Shown: positions 15,425-24,852 of the stretch, piece by piece
How positions within the stretch are numbered: position 1 is the first letter of the stretch
Layout: each line of letters opens with the position of its first letter
NCBI GenBank assembly: GCA_964439085.1
Contig: CAYTNB010000007.1
Location: forward strand, 1-31,862
DNA from: JAADIV01 sp964439085
GTDB taxonomy: Bacteria > Desulfobacterota > Desulfobulbia > Desulfobulbales > VMSU01
DNA: 31,862 nt
Direction: 5' to 3'
Translations under genes and position numbers: made by a program
The notes under the pieces: generated by a model
Seen by the model: only the letters and a program-made list of their open reading frames with translations
What the model was told of the DNA's origin: nothing
The model's database searches: none

Positions 15425-16942
15425 TTATACTTCCCAAACAATTTCGTACTTCTCCACAGCAAGATGTTTATCCGGTTCAATAATTATTTGAATACGAATA
15501 TCATCCTCAAGCTGATGAATGGTAGCAGCCTCCTCCTTCAACATAAGCGCCGCCACCCGAGGATTAACCTTTATCGAAGCCTTACCACCCGTCTTACCAG
15601 TTGCAGCCTTGGCAATTTTTCTAAATATTTCATAGGAAATAGTGCGCCGCGATTTCACATAACCATCCCCCCCACAACAATTGCATGGTTCGCACATAAT
15701 ACTAACCAAATCGTCACGAATCCTCTTTCTGGTCATCTGTACCAATCCAAACTCCGTGACCTTCAGCACATTAACCCTGCATTTATCTCGTTTCACCGCT
15801 TCCTGTAGAATCCGCACAACTTCTTCACGGTGAATTTCCTGCTCCATATCAATAAAGTCGATGATTATTATGCCACCTATATTTTTTAGACGTAATTGAT
15901 AGGCAATCTCCTTGGCCGCTTCCATATTGGCCTTGAAAATAGTATCTTCCAGGTCATGTTTGCCAACATAACGGCCAGTATTCACATCTACCACAGTAAG
16001 AGCCTCAGTGGCTTCGATAATTATGTATCCACCACAACGAAGCCAAACCTTTTTATTCAAGGCTCTGGTAATATCCATCGTAATACCATAGGCATCAAAA
16101 ACAGGAGTATCTTCATCAAAATGATGTACCTTATGAGCCAGACGAGGGGCAAAATTCTCTACAAATTTCAATACCCGCTCATAAGTCTGTTTATCATCCA
16201 CCACCACCCTGTCAACATTGGGCGAAAACACATCCCGCAACACCCGCAAAATGATATCAAGGTCCTCATACAGGAGACTAGGCACCTTATGGGAGACTGC
16301 TAGATCCTGAATTTCGCTCCAAAGATTAAGCAGAAACTCCATATCGGCCTCCAGATCGGCCCTTGAAGCATTCTCACCAACCGTACGGGCAATAAATCCG
16401 GTGTCAGCCGGCCGCAATTCTTCAATCACTTCCTTTAACCTGGTTCGTACCTCTTCATCTTCTATCTTGCGTGATATGCCGATGTGATCGGTCATAGGCA
16501 TGAAAACCAGATTTCGGCATGGCAGAGTAATATTACAGGTCAACCTAGCCCCCTTGGTACCGATTGGCTCTTTACTGATCTGTACCAGCAACTCCTGGCC
16601 CTCGACCAGTAAGTCATCGATATTCATCCCCGGTTCCCGCTCGGACAGGGAAGCTGGCGGCATCTGATCATCATCAGCACCCTGGCCATTGGTGGGAGAA
16701 ACAACCTGCTGAGGCCATGCTGTAACATCATCAACATAAAGGAAGCCATTACGTTCCAAACCAATATCCACGAAGGCGGCCTGCATACCTGGCAATACCC
16801 GCACCACCCGACCATAATAAATATTACCGGCCAGCCCTTTCTCAGCCGGGCGTTCAAGGTAGAACTCTACCAATTCGCCATGTTCCACCAAAGCGATTCT
16901 GACCTCATAAGAGGCCGCATTTATAATTAGATCAGTTGCCAT
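15425..16942 (-). CDS. rng: Ribonuclease G (RNase E/G family)
   Basis: This 505-aa endoribonuclease is involved in rRNA and mRNA processing. It shows an S1 domain near residues 35-125 (GNIYYGRVVRVLPGMQAAFVDIG), the catalytic-core motifs VVDVNTGRYVG and IIIIDFIDM with the Mg-binding Asp residues, and a Cys cluster MCEPCNCCGG at the zinc-link position. It lacks the long C-terminal scaffold of RNase E. ATG at 16942 is preferred because GGGGGGA precedes it by 4 nt; the upstream TTG at 16954 overlaps that purine run. It lies downstream of the radical SAM gene, as in many anaerobes. Confidence 0.95.
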   Translation of the reverse strand: MATDLIINAASYEVRIALVEHGELVEFYLERPAEKGLAGNIYYGRVVRVLPGMQAAFVDIGLERNGFLYVDDVTAWPQQVVSPTNGQGADDDQMPPASLSEREPGMNIDDLLVEGQELLVQISKEPIGTKGARLTCNITLPCRNLVFMPMTDHIGISRKIEDEEVRTRLKEVIEELRPADTGFIARTVGENASRADLEADMEFLLNLWSEIQDLAVSHKVPSLLYEDLDIILRVLRDVFSPNVDRVVVDDKQTYERVLKFVENFAPRLAHKVHHFDEDTPVFDAYGITMDITRALNKKVWLRCGGYIIIEATEALTVVDVNTGRYVGKHDLEDTIFKANMEAAKEIAYQLRLKNIGGIIIIDFIDMEQEIHREEVVRILQEAVKRDKCRVNVLKVTEFGLVQMTRKRIRDDLVSIMCEPCNCCGGDGYVKSRRTISYEIFRKIAKAATGKTGGKASIKVNPRVAALMLKEEAATIHQLEDDIRIQIIIEPDKHLAVEKYEIVWEV

Positions 16943-16986
16943 TATTCCCCCCAATATTTAGCAATTCGGCAGACTCCGGGTATTTT

Positions 16987-19524
16987 TCATAGTGCGTTCG
17001 TTAAGCCTGTAGAAGCATCTTGGCCATCACCAGTCCAACTCAATTTAATAATTTTAGCCCGGAGCACATTATCATCAGTCAAATCAAACAGGGCCTTAAT
17101 AAATTCCATGGGTTTAACCCCGGCCTTGCTGGTTTCCGTAATCATACTTAAAGCCAGAGTGTGATCATCAAGTAATTGCAGGCCCTTAACCTGCGCCCGT
17201 GCGTCAATCGTCCGCCTTTTTCTTTTACGAATAAGATTCAAAGGATAATTTTCTGCAGCCCAAAAAGCAGCCAGTCTGCCTTCAGCGAGCTCTACCGGCA
17301 GGGTTATTCGATAATCGGTAATAATTCTAGCCGGTGTGACCTTTGTTCCTAAACGCACCGCAAGTATATTAAAGCCCTCCGGCATTTGGGCATTAAGCCG
17401 ATCTTGCCAAACGGCCAGATCAGTCAAGGGCTCCGGAAGTTCAGCAATGAAATACTCCGCCAAACTTTCCATCCCCACCGACAACGCCGGACTGAAGGCA
17501 ATATTAGGACTAGGATTAAAACCCTGCGAAAATTTAACTGGCAGCCCAGCCCGTTTAATCACCCGGAATAAAGTCTGCAAAAATTCCAAGTGACCAATAA
17601 AACGAGATTTCCCTCGCCGTTCATAAGTAAACCAATAATAATAAGAACGACTTTTTGCCGTCTGCTGAGCCGTATGAACAATACTGCTTTCCGGCAGTTC
17701 GCCACTATGAATAACAGGTTTAATTGTCTTGAAATCACACAGGCCACATTTTTGGCAACCATGCGCCCGGCAATCGGGCGTATAGGCCTCTTCTTTGGCC
17801 TTGATTAATTCCTGGCTTAAAAAATTATCATCAAGCCCGGCATCAAGATGCTGCCATGGCAAGACCTCATCCAGCTCCCGCCGCCTCAAATAACTATCCA
17901 GGTCAATACCAAGATCACTGGCAACTTCCTGCCAGAGAGCCAAATGAAAATGTTCAGACCAGGCATCAAGCCTGGCGCCACGCTTCCAGGCCTCGACAAT
18001 CAGAGGGGCAAGCCGTCGATCTCCCCTGGAAAAAACACCCTCCATAAAACTGGTTTTGGGATCATTCCATTTCAGTTTTGCGCCATGCGGCATGGCCTTC
18101 TTGAGGGTATCGATCCGCTCCCACGCCTCTTCAACGCCGATTTGCGGTTCCCACTGAAAAGGGGTGTGCGGCTTGGGGACAAAGGTACCGACACTAACAT
18201 TAATCGTCCCCCTGCCCCGTCCCGAAATGCTTTGGGCCTTAGCAGCCAAGGCCGGAATGGCCTCAAGATCTTCTGCCGTTTCCATGGGCAAACCAAACAT
18301 GAAATATAGTTTAATAACCTTCCAACCCAAGGCAAAGGCGTTCTGCACAGTGTCCAGCAGATCTTCCTCGGTAATGCCCTTATTTATCACCCGCCGCAAC
18401 CTATCCGTACCGGCCTCGGGGGCAATAGTAAATCCGGATTTCCGAACCCGTTTTACCTGCTCCATTATCTCTGGAGTCAAGGTTCCAACCCGCATAGATG
18501 GCATGGATACCGAAACCTTCTGGGCCACAAAGGTATTCATTAATTCCACCAGCAAGGGGGCCAGGCAGGAATAATCACCGGTACTGAGTGACAGAAGGGC
18601 CAATTCATCAAAACCGCCGGCCTCTATGCCAGCCCTGGCAATCTCCATAACCTTGGCAGGTGTCACCTCCCGCACAGGCCGATAAATCATCCCGGCCTGA
18701 CAAAAGCGACAACCGCGCGTACAGCCCCGAGCCAATTCCAGCCCCAAGCGATCGTGGACAATTCTGGTTAAGGGCACCAAAGGCCTTGATATTGGTTGGC
18801 TGTCAAGCTCGGGCAGCACGGCTCGCCGTACCTTTTTAGTATGGCCCAGAGGTTTAATCTCCAACAGACGACCTTCAGCACTGTATTGCGGCTCGAAAAA
18901 TGCGGGGACATAAACTCCGGCGATATGACTCAAGTCCTTCAGCGTTTGCCTTCTGGATTTTTTGGCCTCCTTGGCCTCCACAATACATTGCACAATTTCC
19001 AGCACCGCCTCTTCGCCATCGCCCAGCAGGATTGCATCAAAGAATTCTGCCACCGGCTCCGGGTGAAAGGCACAGGGGCCACCGCCAATGACGAGCGGAC
19101 TTTGTTCAGCACCCCCTTGAGGGGTATGCCGATCACGACTGTAAATTGGAATCCCGGCCAAATCGAGAATAGTCAGAATATTTGTGTAACAAAGTTCATA
19201 GGGCAGAGTAATACCCAGTATATCGAAATCGCCCAAAGGACGTTCTGACTCAAGGGCAAAGAGCGGTACATTCCTCTCACGTAGAGCCTGCTCCATGTCA
19301 AGATCAGGGGCATAAACCCGTTCAGCCAGATAATCATCGTGACGGTTTAAGATATGATATAAAATTTTAAGTCCCTGATGACTCATCCCGATTTCATAGA
19401 GATCGGGAAAAGCCAGAACAGCCCGCAGTTTAACCGTCTGCCAATCCTTTTTGATAACATTATATTCATTGCCTAAATAACGGCTGGGACGATTTACGAT
19501 GGGCAATATTTCTTCAATATTCAC
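16987..19524 (-). CDS. TIGR03960-type B12-binding radical SAM protein fused to DUF2344
   Basis: Residues about 1-250 of this 845-aa protein are a B12-binding-like N-terminal region. Residues about 255-500 are a radical SAM core with the cluster motif CTRGCRFC (C268, C272, C275). A Cys-rich stretch (CRAHGCQKCGLC) follows near 585. Residues about 615-840 are the DUF2344/TIGR03936 domain (SRFIGHLEFLQTLFRVIKRAGLPV). The rng neighbour is the classic context; the substrate is unknown to me, with RNA modification the usual guess. The GTG start overlaps the upstream lipoprotein stop (GTGA). Residues 131-141 (DRHTPQGGAEQ) are encoded by a copy of the dispersed palindrome, which looks like an in-frame insertion just before the conserved PLVIGGGP. 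Confidence 0.93.
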   Translation of the reverse strand: MNIEEILPIVNRPSRYLGNEYNVIKKDWQTVKLRAVLAFPDLYEIGMSHQGLKILYHILNRHDDYLAERVYAPDLDMEQALRERNVPLFALESERPLGDFDILGITLPYELCYTNILTILDLAGIPIYSRDRHTPQGGAEQSPLVIGGGPCAFHPEPVAEFFDAILLGDGEEAVLEIVQCIVEAKEAKKSRRQTLKDLSHIAGVYVPAFFEPQYSAEGRLLEIKPLGHTKKVRRAVLPELDSQPISRPLVPLTRIVHDRLGLELARGCTRGCRFCQAGMIYRPVREVTPAKVMEIARAGIEAGGFDELALLSLSTGDYSCLAPLLVELMNTFVAQKVSVSMPSMRVGTLTPEIMEQVKRVRKSGFTIAPEAGTDRLRRVINKGITEEDLLDTVQNAFALGWKVIKLYFMFGLPMETAEDLEAIPALAAKAQSISGRGRGTINVSVGTFVPKPHTPFQWEPQIGVEEAWERIDTLKKAMPHGAKLKWNDPKTSFMEGVFSRGDRRLAPLIVEAWKRGARLDAWSEHFHLALWQEVASDLGIDLDSYLRRRELDEVLPWQHLDAGLDDNFLSQELIKAKEEAYTPDCRAHGCQKCGLCDFKTIKPVIHSGELPESSIVHTAQQTAKSRSYYYWFTYERRGKSRFIGHLEFLQTLFRVIKRAGLPVKFSQGFNPSPNIAFSPALSVGMESLAEYFIAELPEPLTDLAVWQDRLNAQMPEGFNILAVRLGTKVTPARIITDYRITLPVELAEGRLAAFWAAENYPLNLIRKRKRRTIDARAQVKGLQLLDDHTLALSMITETSKAGVKPMEFIKALFDLTDDNVLRAKIIKLSWTGDGQDASTGLTNAL
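19104..19130 (-). repeat. Dispersed palindrome, copy D, inside the radical SAM gene
   Basis: ACCCC (19111-19115) and GGGGT (19121-19125) flank CTTGA. ACCCCCTTGAGGGGTA and the nearby GTTCA are shared with copy C between proB and proA. It is read in frame as residues around HTPQGG. Confidence 0.8.
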
Positions 19525-20333
19525 GGTAGATTAATCCTTTCAAAGGCCGCCGGAATCTGGGCGGCAAATTGTTTTTTGTCTAATTTGGGGATGGGATAAG
19601 CGTCACGAATGGCAAGGGAGATGGCCTTATGGCCGCCAAGTCTAATGGTAACGAGGTCAGGGACTAAGCAAGAGGCTTTTATATCTCCCGCAGTAGAGTC
19701 CGGATAATGATACGAAACGTCTAGGCGGCCATGCTTCCCCCCTGCCATTGTCACATATCTTTCAACAACACCCCGCCGGGCAGAAAATAAAATCCTGGCC
19801 GCATCGGTCGAATTACCAGGTTCCAAGGTCAACCAATAAGCGCCATTATTATCCTGCCAAATATCGTGCCTTGTTGAGATAGCAGCAGGCAAACGTCCCA
19901 ACAACCAGGAGGCAATGGATGCAGCTTGCCGGGGGGTAACATATTTTTTGGCCTTTCCGCTGTCCAGCTCTCCAACATAGGCCTGACGCTGACGAATAAG
20001 CAAATAACTAAACCGATGGCCATCGGTTGTCAGAATATTTTCCGTCAGTCCCAGAGGATTAACCCCCTCAAAGCGGAGAAAACCTGGTGGATATGTTAAC
20101 AAATAGCCATTAATTGAACCGGAAGAAAAGAGGCCGTAAAAGGTCGCAGTCACATCAGCATCAATACCGGCAGGGCATTTTTGCTGATGGTTCAGCGTTT
20201 TGCGGAAGGCGGTGCGCACTTGCTCCGCTTCCAAACTCGGCACCAATTTGCCACCCGGCAGAGTGGCACAGCCGCTAAAAAAAAACAACAAGATGACAAG
20301 CAGTCCATAACCTGCGCCCCTATCAGTCACCAT
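19521..20333 (-). CDS. Outer-membrane lipoprotein, LolB/DUF4292-like
   Basis: This protein of about 270 aa has a lipoprotein signal peptide (hydrophobic LLVILLFFFSGC, lipobox Cys about residue 22). The mature part resembles LolB/LolA-like beta-sandwich lipoproteins (ATFYGLFSSGSINGYLLTYPPGFLRFEGVNPLGLTEN split over about 65-105). A role in lipoprotein or lipid handling is inferred from the fold only. I prefer ATG 20333 over TTG 20345 because GGA lies about 10 nt upstream. It overlaps the TPR lipoprotein gene upstream and the radical SAM gene downstream (GTGA), so the three are likely co-translated. Confidence 0.75.
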   Translation of the reverse strand: MVTDRGAGYGLLVILLFFFSGCATLPGGKLVPSLEAEQVRTAFRKTLNHQQKCPAGIDADVTATFYGLFSSGSINGYLLTYPPGFLRFEGVNPLGLTENILTTDGHRFSYLLIRQRQAYVGELDSGKAKKYVTPRQAASIASWLLGRLPAAISTRHDIWQDNNGAYWLTLEPGNSTDAARILFSARRGVVERYVTMAGGKHGRLDVSYHYPDSTAGDIKASCLVPDLVTIRLGGHKAISLAIRDAYPIPKLDKKQFAAQIPAAFERINLP

Positions 20334-22137
20334 TCTGAATTCCAAAATCAGGGGTCATCGTTCCTTCAAGGGCCTGAATCTTGCCTCGCAAACGTCCTTG
20401 ATCATCTTTTTTATCCGATAACTGTAGCGCTTGCCGATAATGCTCCAGGGACAGTCGTTTTTTTTGCATGGCATTATAGACATCAGCAAGGTGTTCATGG
20501 ATAGTGGGGTCATCTGGCTCATCACTCAACGCCTCTTTAAACTCAACAACCGCCTGTTTAAGCTCACCAAGCCGAAAGTATACCCATCCCAGACTATCTC
20601 GAATAAAACCATCATCAGGTCTGCCTTCTACAGCCTGTTTAATATATTTCAAGGCCAATTCAAGCTTAACACCCCGATCAGCCCAGGTATAGCCAACATA
20701 ATTCAAGGCCATAATATTATCTGGTTCCAGAGCCATAACCTTCTCCATCTGGGCCAAAGCCTTATCTTGCTGACCTATCCTATCCAGAAACATGCTATAA
20801 CGCAAATGGGCCTTCGCCGAGTCGGCAAAATTACTAATTGCGGTGATAAAAACATCTTCAGCCTTGGCCTGCTTGTGATCCTCTTCATAAAGTGCCGCAA
20901 GGCCAAAATATAAGTTAAGTTGCTCATCCCCCTTTGTCTTGCTGATTGCTCCCCGCAAGAGATTAACTGCCACCAGATAATCCTTCTCGTCGGCATAAAT
21001 TCTAACCAGCAGTAAAATGGCATCATCATAGCCTTGAGCGTCCGATTTAACATTCAGTAGTATTTTCTTGGCCTGCTGATTGTCACCACTTTCAAAATAA
21101 GACAATGCCAACAAAGAGCGAATTTCCGCAACCTCCGGGTGACTGATTTGCATGCCCTTAAACAGGCTAATGGCCTTCACATAGTTTTTCCGTTCCAGAT
21201 AGATACGACCAATGGTAAAATTAATCTTCAAGCTATCTGTGGTCTTATTGCGTTGTCTTCGCAATAAGCTCAGGGCCTTATCCGCCTCATTATTATTTAA
21301 GTAAATCCGTACTAGCCTCCCGATAACAACTTCATCCTCATCATCTTCCGCCAAAATTTTTTGATAGATGACAATAGCATGCTTGTCTTCCTTCTGGTAT
21401 TCATAAAATTCGGCAATTTCCATGGCCAATGGCACAGACCAGTTGATAGCAAGGGCCTGTTCGTATCTTTTAGCTGATTTATGCATATAACCTAGTTCAC
21501 GATACAAACGAGCCAGGAAATACAGGCCGCCAAAGGATTCAGGTGCGCCGGTAACCAAACGTTCCAAAACCGTTTTGGCCCTGGAATATTCCAAATTATA
21601 CAGATAGAGTTTGCCAAGCTTCAGCATAACGGTATTGTTTTTGGGCTCTTTAATCAGGATTTTTTCATAAATTGTTGCTGCTTTCTTTACCTCATCAGCG
21701 GTACGACCACGATCGTAGGCGATAGAGGCATATAAATCCGCCAAAAATATTTTTAGATTGGTTTCATCAGGCCGGGACGCAATTATTTTTTCCATCCACT
21801 GAATAGCCTGCTTCTTTTTGCCCATTTTCAGAAAAAGTGCTGCCAGCCGCCGCACTACATATTCTGCCTGGCCGTCACAAACAATGGACTTTTCATATGC
21901 TTCCTGCGCCTCATCATCGTGACCGTTCAACTCGGCATATCTACCCCACAAAAAATAATAATAGGAACAAGCTGTATCGGTATCATCCTTGGAATCTGGC
22001 GATACCAGCCCCTCCATTCCACCGCCATTAAACGACTCAGTACGGACACCAGGACCGCCACAAGAGACACAGAGAGAAAAAGCCAGGGCGGCAAATAATA
22101 AATGCGGCAATATATTTTTATAGATATGGTTAGACAT
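20323..22137 (-). CDS. TPR-repeat lipoprotein
   Basis: This 604-aa protein begins with a signal peptide ending in the lipobox LCVSC (Cys about residue 26), so it should be anchored in the outer or inner membrane facing the periplasm. From about residue 55 to the end it is tandem TPRs (for example GRYAELNGHDDEAQEAYEKS and YFRLGELKQAVVEFKEAL). TPR lipoproteins act as scaffolds in envelope assembly and secretion; no specific partner can be named. It is the first gene of the four-gene run TPR-LolB-like-radical SAM-rng. Confidence 0.88.
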   Translation of the reverse strand: MSNHIYKNILPHLLFAALAFSLCVSCGGPGVRTESFNGGGMEGLVSPDSKDDTDTACSYYYFLWGRYAELNGHDDEAQEAYEKSIVCDGQAEYVVRRLAALFLKMGKKKQAIQWMEKIIASRPDETNLKIFLADLYASIAYDRGRTADEVKKAATIYEKILIKEPKNNTVMLKLGKLYLYNLEYSRAKTVLERLVTGAPESFGGLYFLARLYRELGYMHKSAKRYEQALAINWSVPLAMEIAEFYEYQKEDKHAIVIYQKILAEDDEDEVVIGRLVRIYLNNNEADKALSLLRRQRNKTTDSLKINFTIGRIYLERKNYVKAISLFKGMQISHPEVAEIRSLLALSYFESGDNQQAKKILLNVKSDAQGYDDAILLLVRIYADEKDYLVAVNLLRGAISKTKGDEQLNLYFGLAALYEEDHKQAKAEDVFITAISNFADSAKAHLRYSMFLDRIGQQDKALAQMEKVMALEPDNIMALNYVGYTWADRGVKLELALKYIKQAVEGRPDDGFIRDSLGWVYFRLGELKQAVVEFKEALSDEPDDPTIHEHLADVYNAMQKKRLSLEHYRQALQLSDKKDDQGRLRGKIQALEGTMTPDFGIQNGD

Positions 22138-22187
22138 TAAAGAAGGTCGATGGTGTTTATTTAAACGTATCGGAAAATCAAAGTTTT

Positions 22188-22240
22188 CGGAGTCTCGCAG
22201 ACCCGCTTACCTGTAGTCGGAGTCTGTGCTTACCTGCAGT
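22188..22240 (+). repeat. Imperfect tandem repeat, GAGTCTG(C/T)GCTTACCTG unit
   Basis: CGGAGTCT...CGCTTACCTGTAGT (22188-22217) is followed directly by CGGAGTCTGTGCTTACCTGCAGT (22218-22240). A third relative, GAAGTCTGCGCTTACCTG, occurs at 14557-14574 upstream of obgE, so the unit is dispersed as well as tandem. Confidence 0.65.
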
Positions 22241-22249
22241 TAACTTTAT

Positions 22250-22325
22250 GTGTACCCCTCAATGGGGGGTATTGAACTGAATGTTGCTGTGGCTAAAAAA
22301 AGCAGTTCACCCACGGGGCTTATGT
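22250..22325 (+). repeat. Dispersed palindrome, copy E, with long flanking module
   Basis: TACCCC (22253-22258) and GGGGTA (22266-22271) form a hairpin, followed by TTGAACTGAATG (also in copy C) and then CTGTGGCTAAAAAAAG / AGTTCACCC / TTATGTTC at 22279-22325, which matches the sequence upstream of selA at 82-126. This is the most complete copy in the window. Confidence 0.8.
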
Positions 22326-22360
22326 TCCAGTAACTGACGGGTTTTTTGCTACCATATTGC

Positions 22361-22954
22361 TTAATCACAAATTTTATTCACCTCAACCATAATTTGCCGC
22401 TGAACATCACCAACACTCAACGTCCCATCCACCCAACGAATATATGGCATTTTAAGCGCATGAAAAACTTTGGCCACCTTGGCTAAATAGTCTTCATGTT
22501 CAAAAGAATTTAATTTTTCTCCCCGCCCCTGCTGAATCCGAGCGACTGCCTGCTGGGGTGACAGCTCAATGAGAATAGCCAAATCAGGCGGCGGTGCAAA
22601 GGCATTTTTTTGTAAAATCATATCGGGGTCCAGACCCGCAGCACCCTGGTAAGCAACGGTAGAGAGGTAATAACGATCCGTAAGAATAATTTTCCCAGCC
22701 GCCAGAGACGGGGCAATTAACCTGGCAAGATGCTCACGCCGATCAGCCAGGAATAGTTCCAATTCCTCTTCAAGACTCACCGAATCACGATTTTTATAAG
22801 GCGCCCTTATCTGCTGACCATAAACCCCCTCGGTCGGTTCACAGGTAACAACCACCTCATATCCCCTGCCACGTAAGGCCTGAGCAAGCATTTTAATCTG
22901 AGTTGATTTTCCGGTGCCATCAATTCCCTCAAAGGCAATGAGACGCCCCCTCAT
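22361..22954 (-). CDS. tmk: Thymidylate kinase
   Basis: Tmk phosphorylates dTMP to dTDP with ATP. The sequence shows the P-loop FEGIDGTGKSTQ near the N-terminus, the DRYYLSTVAYQGA motif and a lid region with IQQGRGEK. I chose ATG 22954 because it overlaps the pdxA stop as ATGA; an in-frame GTG at 22963 would add three residues. The product is 197 aa, typical for the family. Confidence 0.95.
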   Translation of the reverse strand: MRGRLIAFEGIDGTGKSTQIKMLAQALRGRGYEVVVTCEPTEGVYGQQIRAPYKNRDSVSLEEELELFLADRREHLARLIAPSLAAGKIILTDRYYLSTVAYQGAAGLDPDMILQKNAFAPPPDLAILIELSPQQAVARIQQGRGEKLNSFEHEDYLAKVAKVFHALKMPYIRWVDGTLSVGDVQRQIMVEVNKICD

Positions 22955-23979
22955 AACTCGCACCCAGCGTCACGATTTTCCGCAATCAAAGATGCCATGG
23001 CAAACGCTGCCGCCAGACTTACGGGGCTAGCTTTGCTTTTTCCGGCGATATCATAGGCCGTGCCATGATCAACCGAGGTTCTAATGATGGGCAAGCCGAT
23101 GGTGACGTTAACTCCATCAGCAAAATGTAGCAATTTAAAAGGGATCAGGCCCTGGTCGTGATACATACAGACAACCAGATCAAATTCCCCATGCACGGCC
23201 TTATTAAAAACCGTGTCAGGTGGAAATGGCCCCTCGACCCGCCAGCCGGAGCCACGAGCCTTGGCAATAGCCGGAGCTATTAAGCGGCGCTCTTCATCAC
23301 CAAAAATACCGCCCTCCCCAGCATGAGGATTTATGCCAGCCACCGCCATCCGAGGGTGATTTATACCAAAATCATGTTGCAAAGAGCGGCCACTCAGGTC
23401 AATTAATTTTACAATTTTGTCAATACTTAAATCTTGGGCCACAGATTGCAGACTCTGATGAATAGTAACTAAAGTAACCTTTAAGGAACTACCCGCCATC
23501 ATCATCGCAAAATGAGGGCACTGACATAAATCGGCCAGCATCTCAGTATGGCCAGGATAATTATAGCCAGCCACCTGCATGGCAGATTTGGTAATGGGAC
23601 AGGTGGTCATGGCCGCTAAGTCCCCGGCTTGAACAAGTCGCACCGCAGCCTTTATATAGCTCACCATGGCGTGGCCCGTCAGCTTATTAGGCTGACCCCA
23701 CATTAAAATTTCAGGATTCAGCAAGACGTTTGGTTCAACGTCGGGAACGTTATAGACATTTATCCTTTCTGGCAGCCAGGTTCCACCCGGCTGCCAGAAA
23801 TTAATCTCGCCAGGCAGACCAAGCAGGACAGCATTTTTCGCTAGGACTGCGGCATCACCAATTATCACCGGCAGATAATTCTGCCAACTCTTGCCATGCA
23901 GAAATTTTATGGCCACCTCTGGGCCAATGCCCACCGGGCAGCCCATAGTAATGCCAATTATAGAAGTTTTTTCCAACAC
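22951..23979 (-). CDS. pdxA: 4-hydroxythreonine-4-phosphate dehydrogenase
   Basis: PdxA is an NAD-dependent enzyme of the DXP-dependent pyridoxal phosphate pathway. The 342-aa protein carries the expected motifs: GITMGCPVGIGPEV at the N-terminus, PGHTEMLA and VCMYHDQGLIPFKLL with metal-binding His residues, and RTSVDHGTAYDIAGK. The start is GTG with AGGTG about 6 nt upstream. It is coupled to tmk (ATGA). PLP made by this pathway is also the SelA cofactor, a biochemical link only. Confidence 0.96.
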   Translation of the reverse strand: MLEKTSIIGITMGCPVGIGPEVAIKFLHGKSWQNYLPVIIGDAAVLAKNAVLLGLPGEINFWQPGGTWLPERINVYNVPDVEPNVLLNPEILMWGQPNKLTGHAMVSYIKAAVRLVQAGDLAAMTTCPITKSAMQVAGYNYPGHTEMLADLCQCPHFAMMMAGSSLKVTLVTIHQSLQSVAQDLSIDKIVKLIDLSGRSLQHDFGINHPRMAVAGINPHAGEGGIFGDEERRLIAPAIAKARGSGWRVEGPFPPDTVFNKAVHGEFDLVVCMYHDQGLIPFKLLHFADGVNVTIGLPIIRTSVDHGTAYDIAGKSKASPVSLAAAFAMASLIAENRDAGCEL

Positions 23980-24251
23980 GAACGCACCTATATCTTAATA
24001 TTTCCAAGGACAATGTTAAGCACTTAAAAGCATTGTACTTTTCCCCCAGACCTTATCTTAGGCGGGCCTTTTTGTCTATTTATATTTGCTGGACTCACGA
24101 AAAGTACCACCACCTAATAACTACCTGTTTTTTTTAAGCAAAAAGCAATATCCCACTTGCGTGTATAGGTGAATTAATTAAAACAACTACGTACTTACAA
24201 TAAGATACAAGGTTATTATGTTCTACGCAAAAAACCACAATCAACTTAACA

Positions 24252-24852
24252 AGGTTTGACCCATGGGACCATTTAGGGCCCAAACGCCGCAGAAAACTCG
24301 ACAAATCCGGGGCAGGTTTTTCGCAGTAAAATTCTGCAAACGCTGCCTGTAAAGGAATTGCGCAAGCATTATCACAAATGCGCTGGTCGGCCGACTAAAG
24401 AACTATACTCCATGCTTGGTCTGATGATTCTTCAGCAAATGCATAATCTCACAGATGAGCAAGCTGTTGAACAATTTGCTTTCAATATAAAATGGCATTA
24501 CGCCTTGCACACTACTGGTTCGTCAGATGTTCACTCCTACGTTAGCTTGCGGAGCCCCTGGAAAATGAGACACATTCTTGCCAGCGAAAATCTTCATCAG
24601 GTCATGTTTAACAAGATCACCCAAAAGCTGGCCAAAGTTTTTAAAGTTGATTTCAAAAAACAGCGGATTGATTCCGTCCATATTCGATCAAAAATGCGTC
24701 ATCCTGGACGAATCAGCCTCTTTTGCCGAACGATCAAGAAATTTCTCGTCAACCTCAAACATTTCACTTTAGATGACACCGGGCGTATCCTCAAGTGCCC
24801 TCAAGGTAAAGTACCAGACCGAGTTCGTTTCAAGAAGAGACTCAGCAAGTAA
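24252..24852 (+). pseudogene. Decayed IS1182-family transposase
   Basis: The remnant reads RFDPWDHLGPKRRRKLDKS from 24252, then shifts frame near 24318-24323 and continues as KILQTLPVKELRKHYHKCAGRPTKELYS and so on to 24850. The LILQQMHNLTDEQAVEQFAF-like and DSVHIRSKMRHPGRI stretches are typical of IS1182 transposases. At about 24760 (VNLK/HFTLDD) the protein appears to jump from the N-terminal region to a C-terminal segment, implying a large internal deletion. It has no visible terminal inverted repeats and should be inactive. It lies directly upstream of the ArsR-selenoprotein block. Confidence 0.85.

Noticed and set aside
15416..15808. Plus-strand ORF of 130 codons inside rng
   Set aside because: It lies antisense to a clear RNase G gene, has low-complexity composition and no recognisable domain, and begins without a ribosome-binding site.
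17848..19248. Several plus-strand ORFs of 136-153 codons
   Set aside because: All are antisense shadows of the radical SAM gene; the minus-strand frame has the CxxxCxxC motif and continuous homology.
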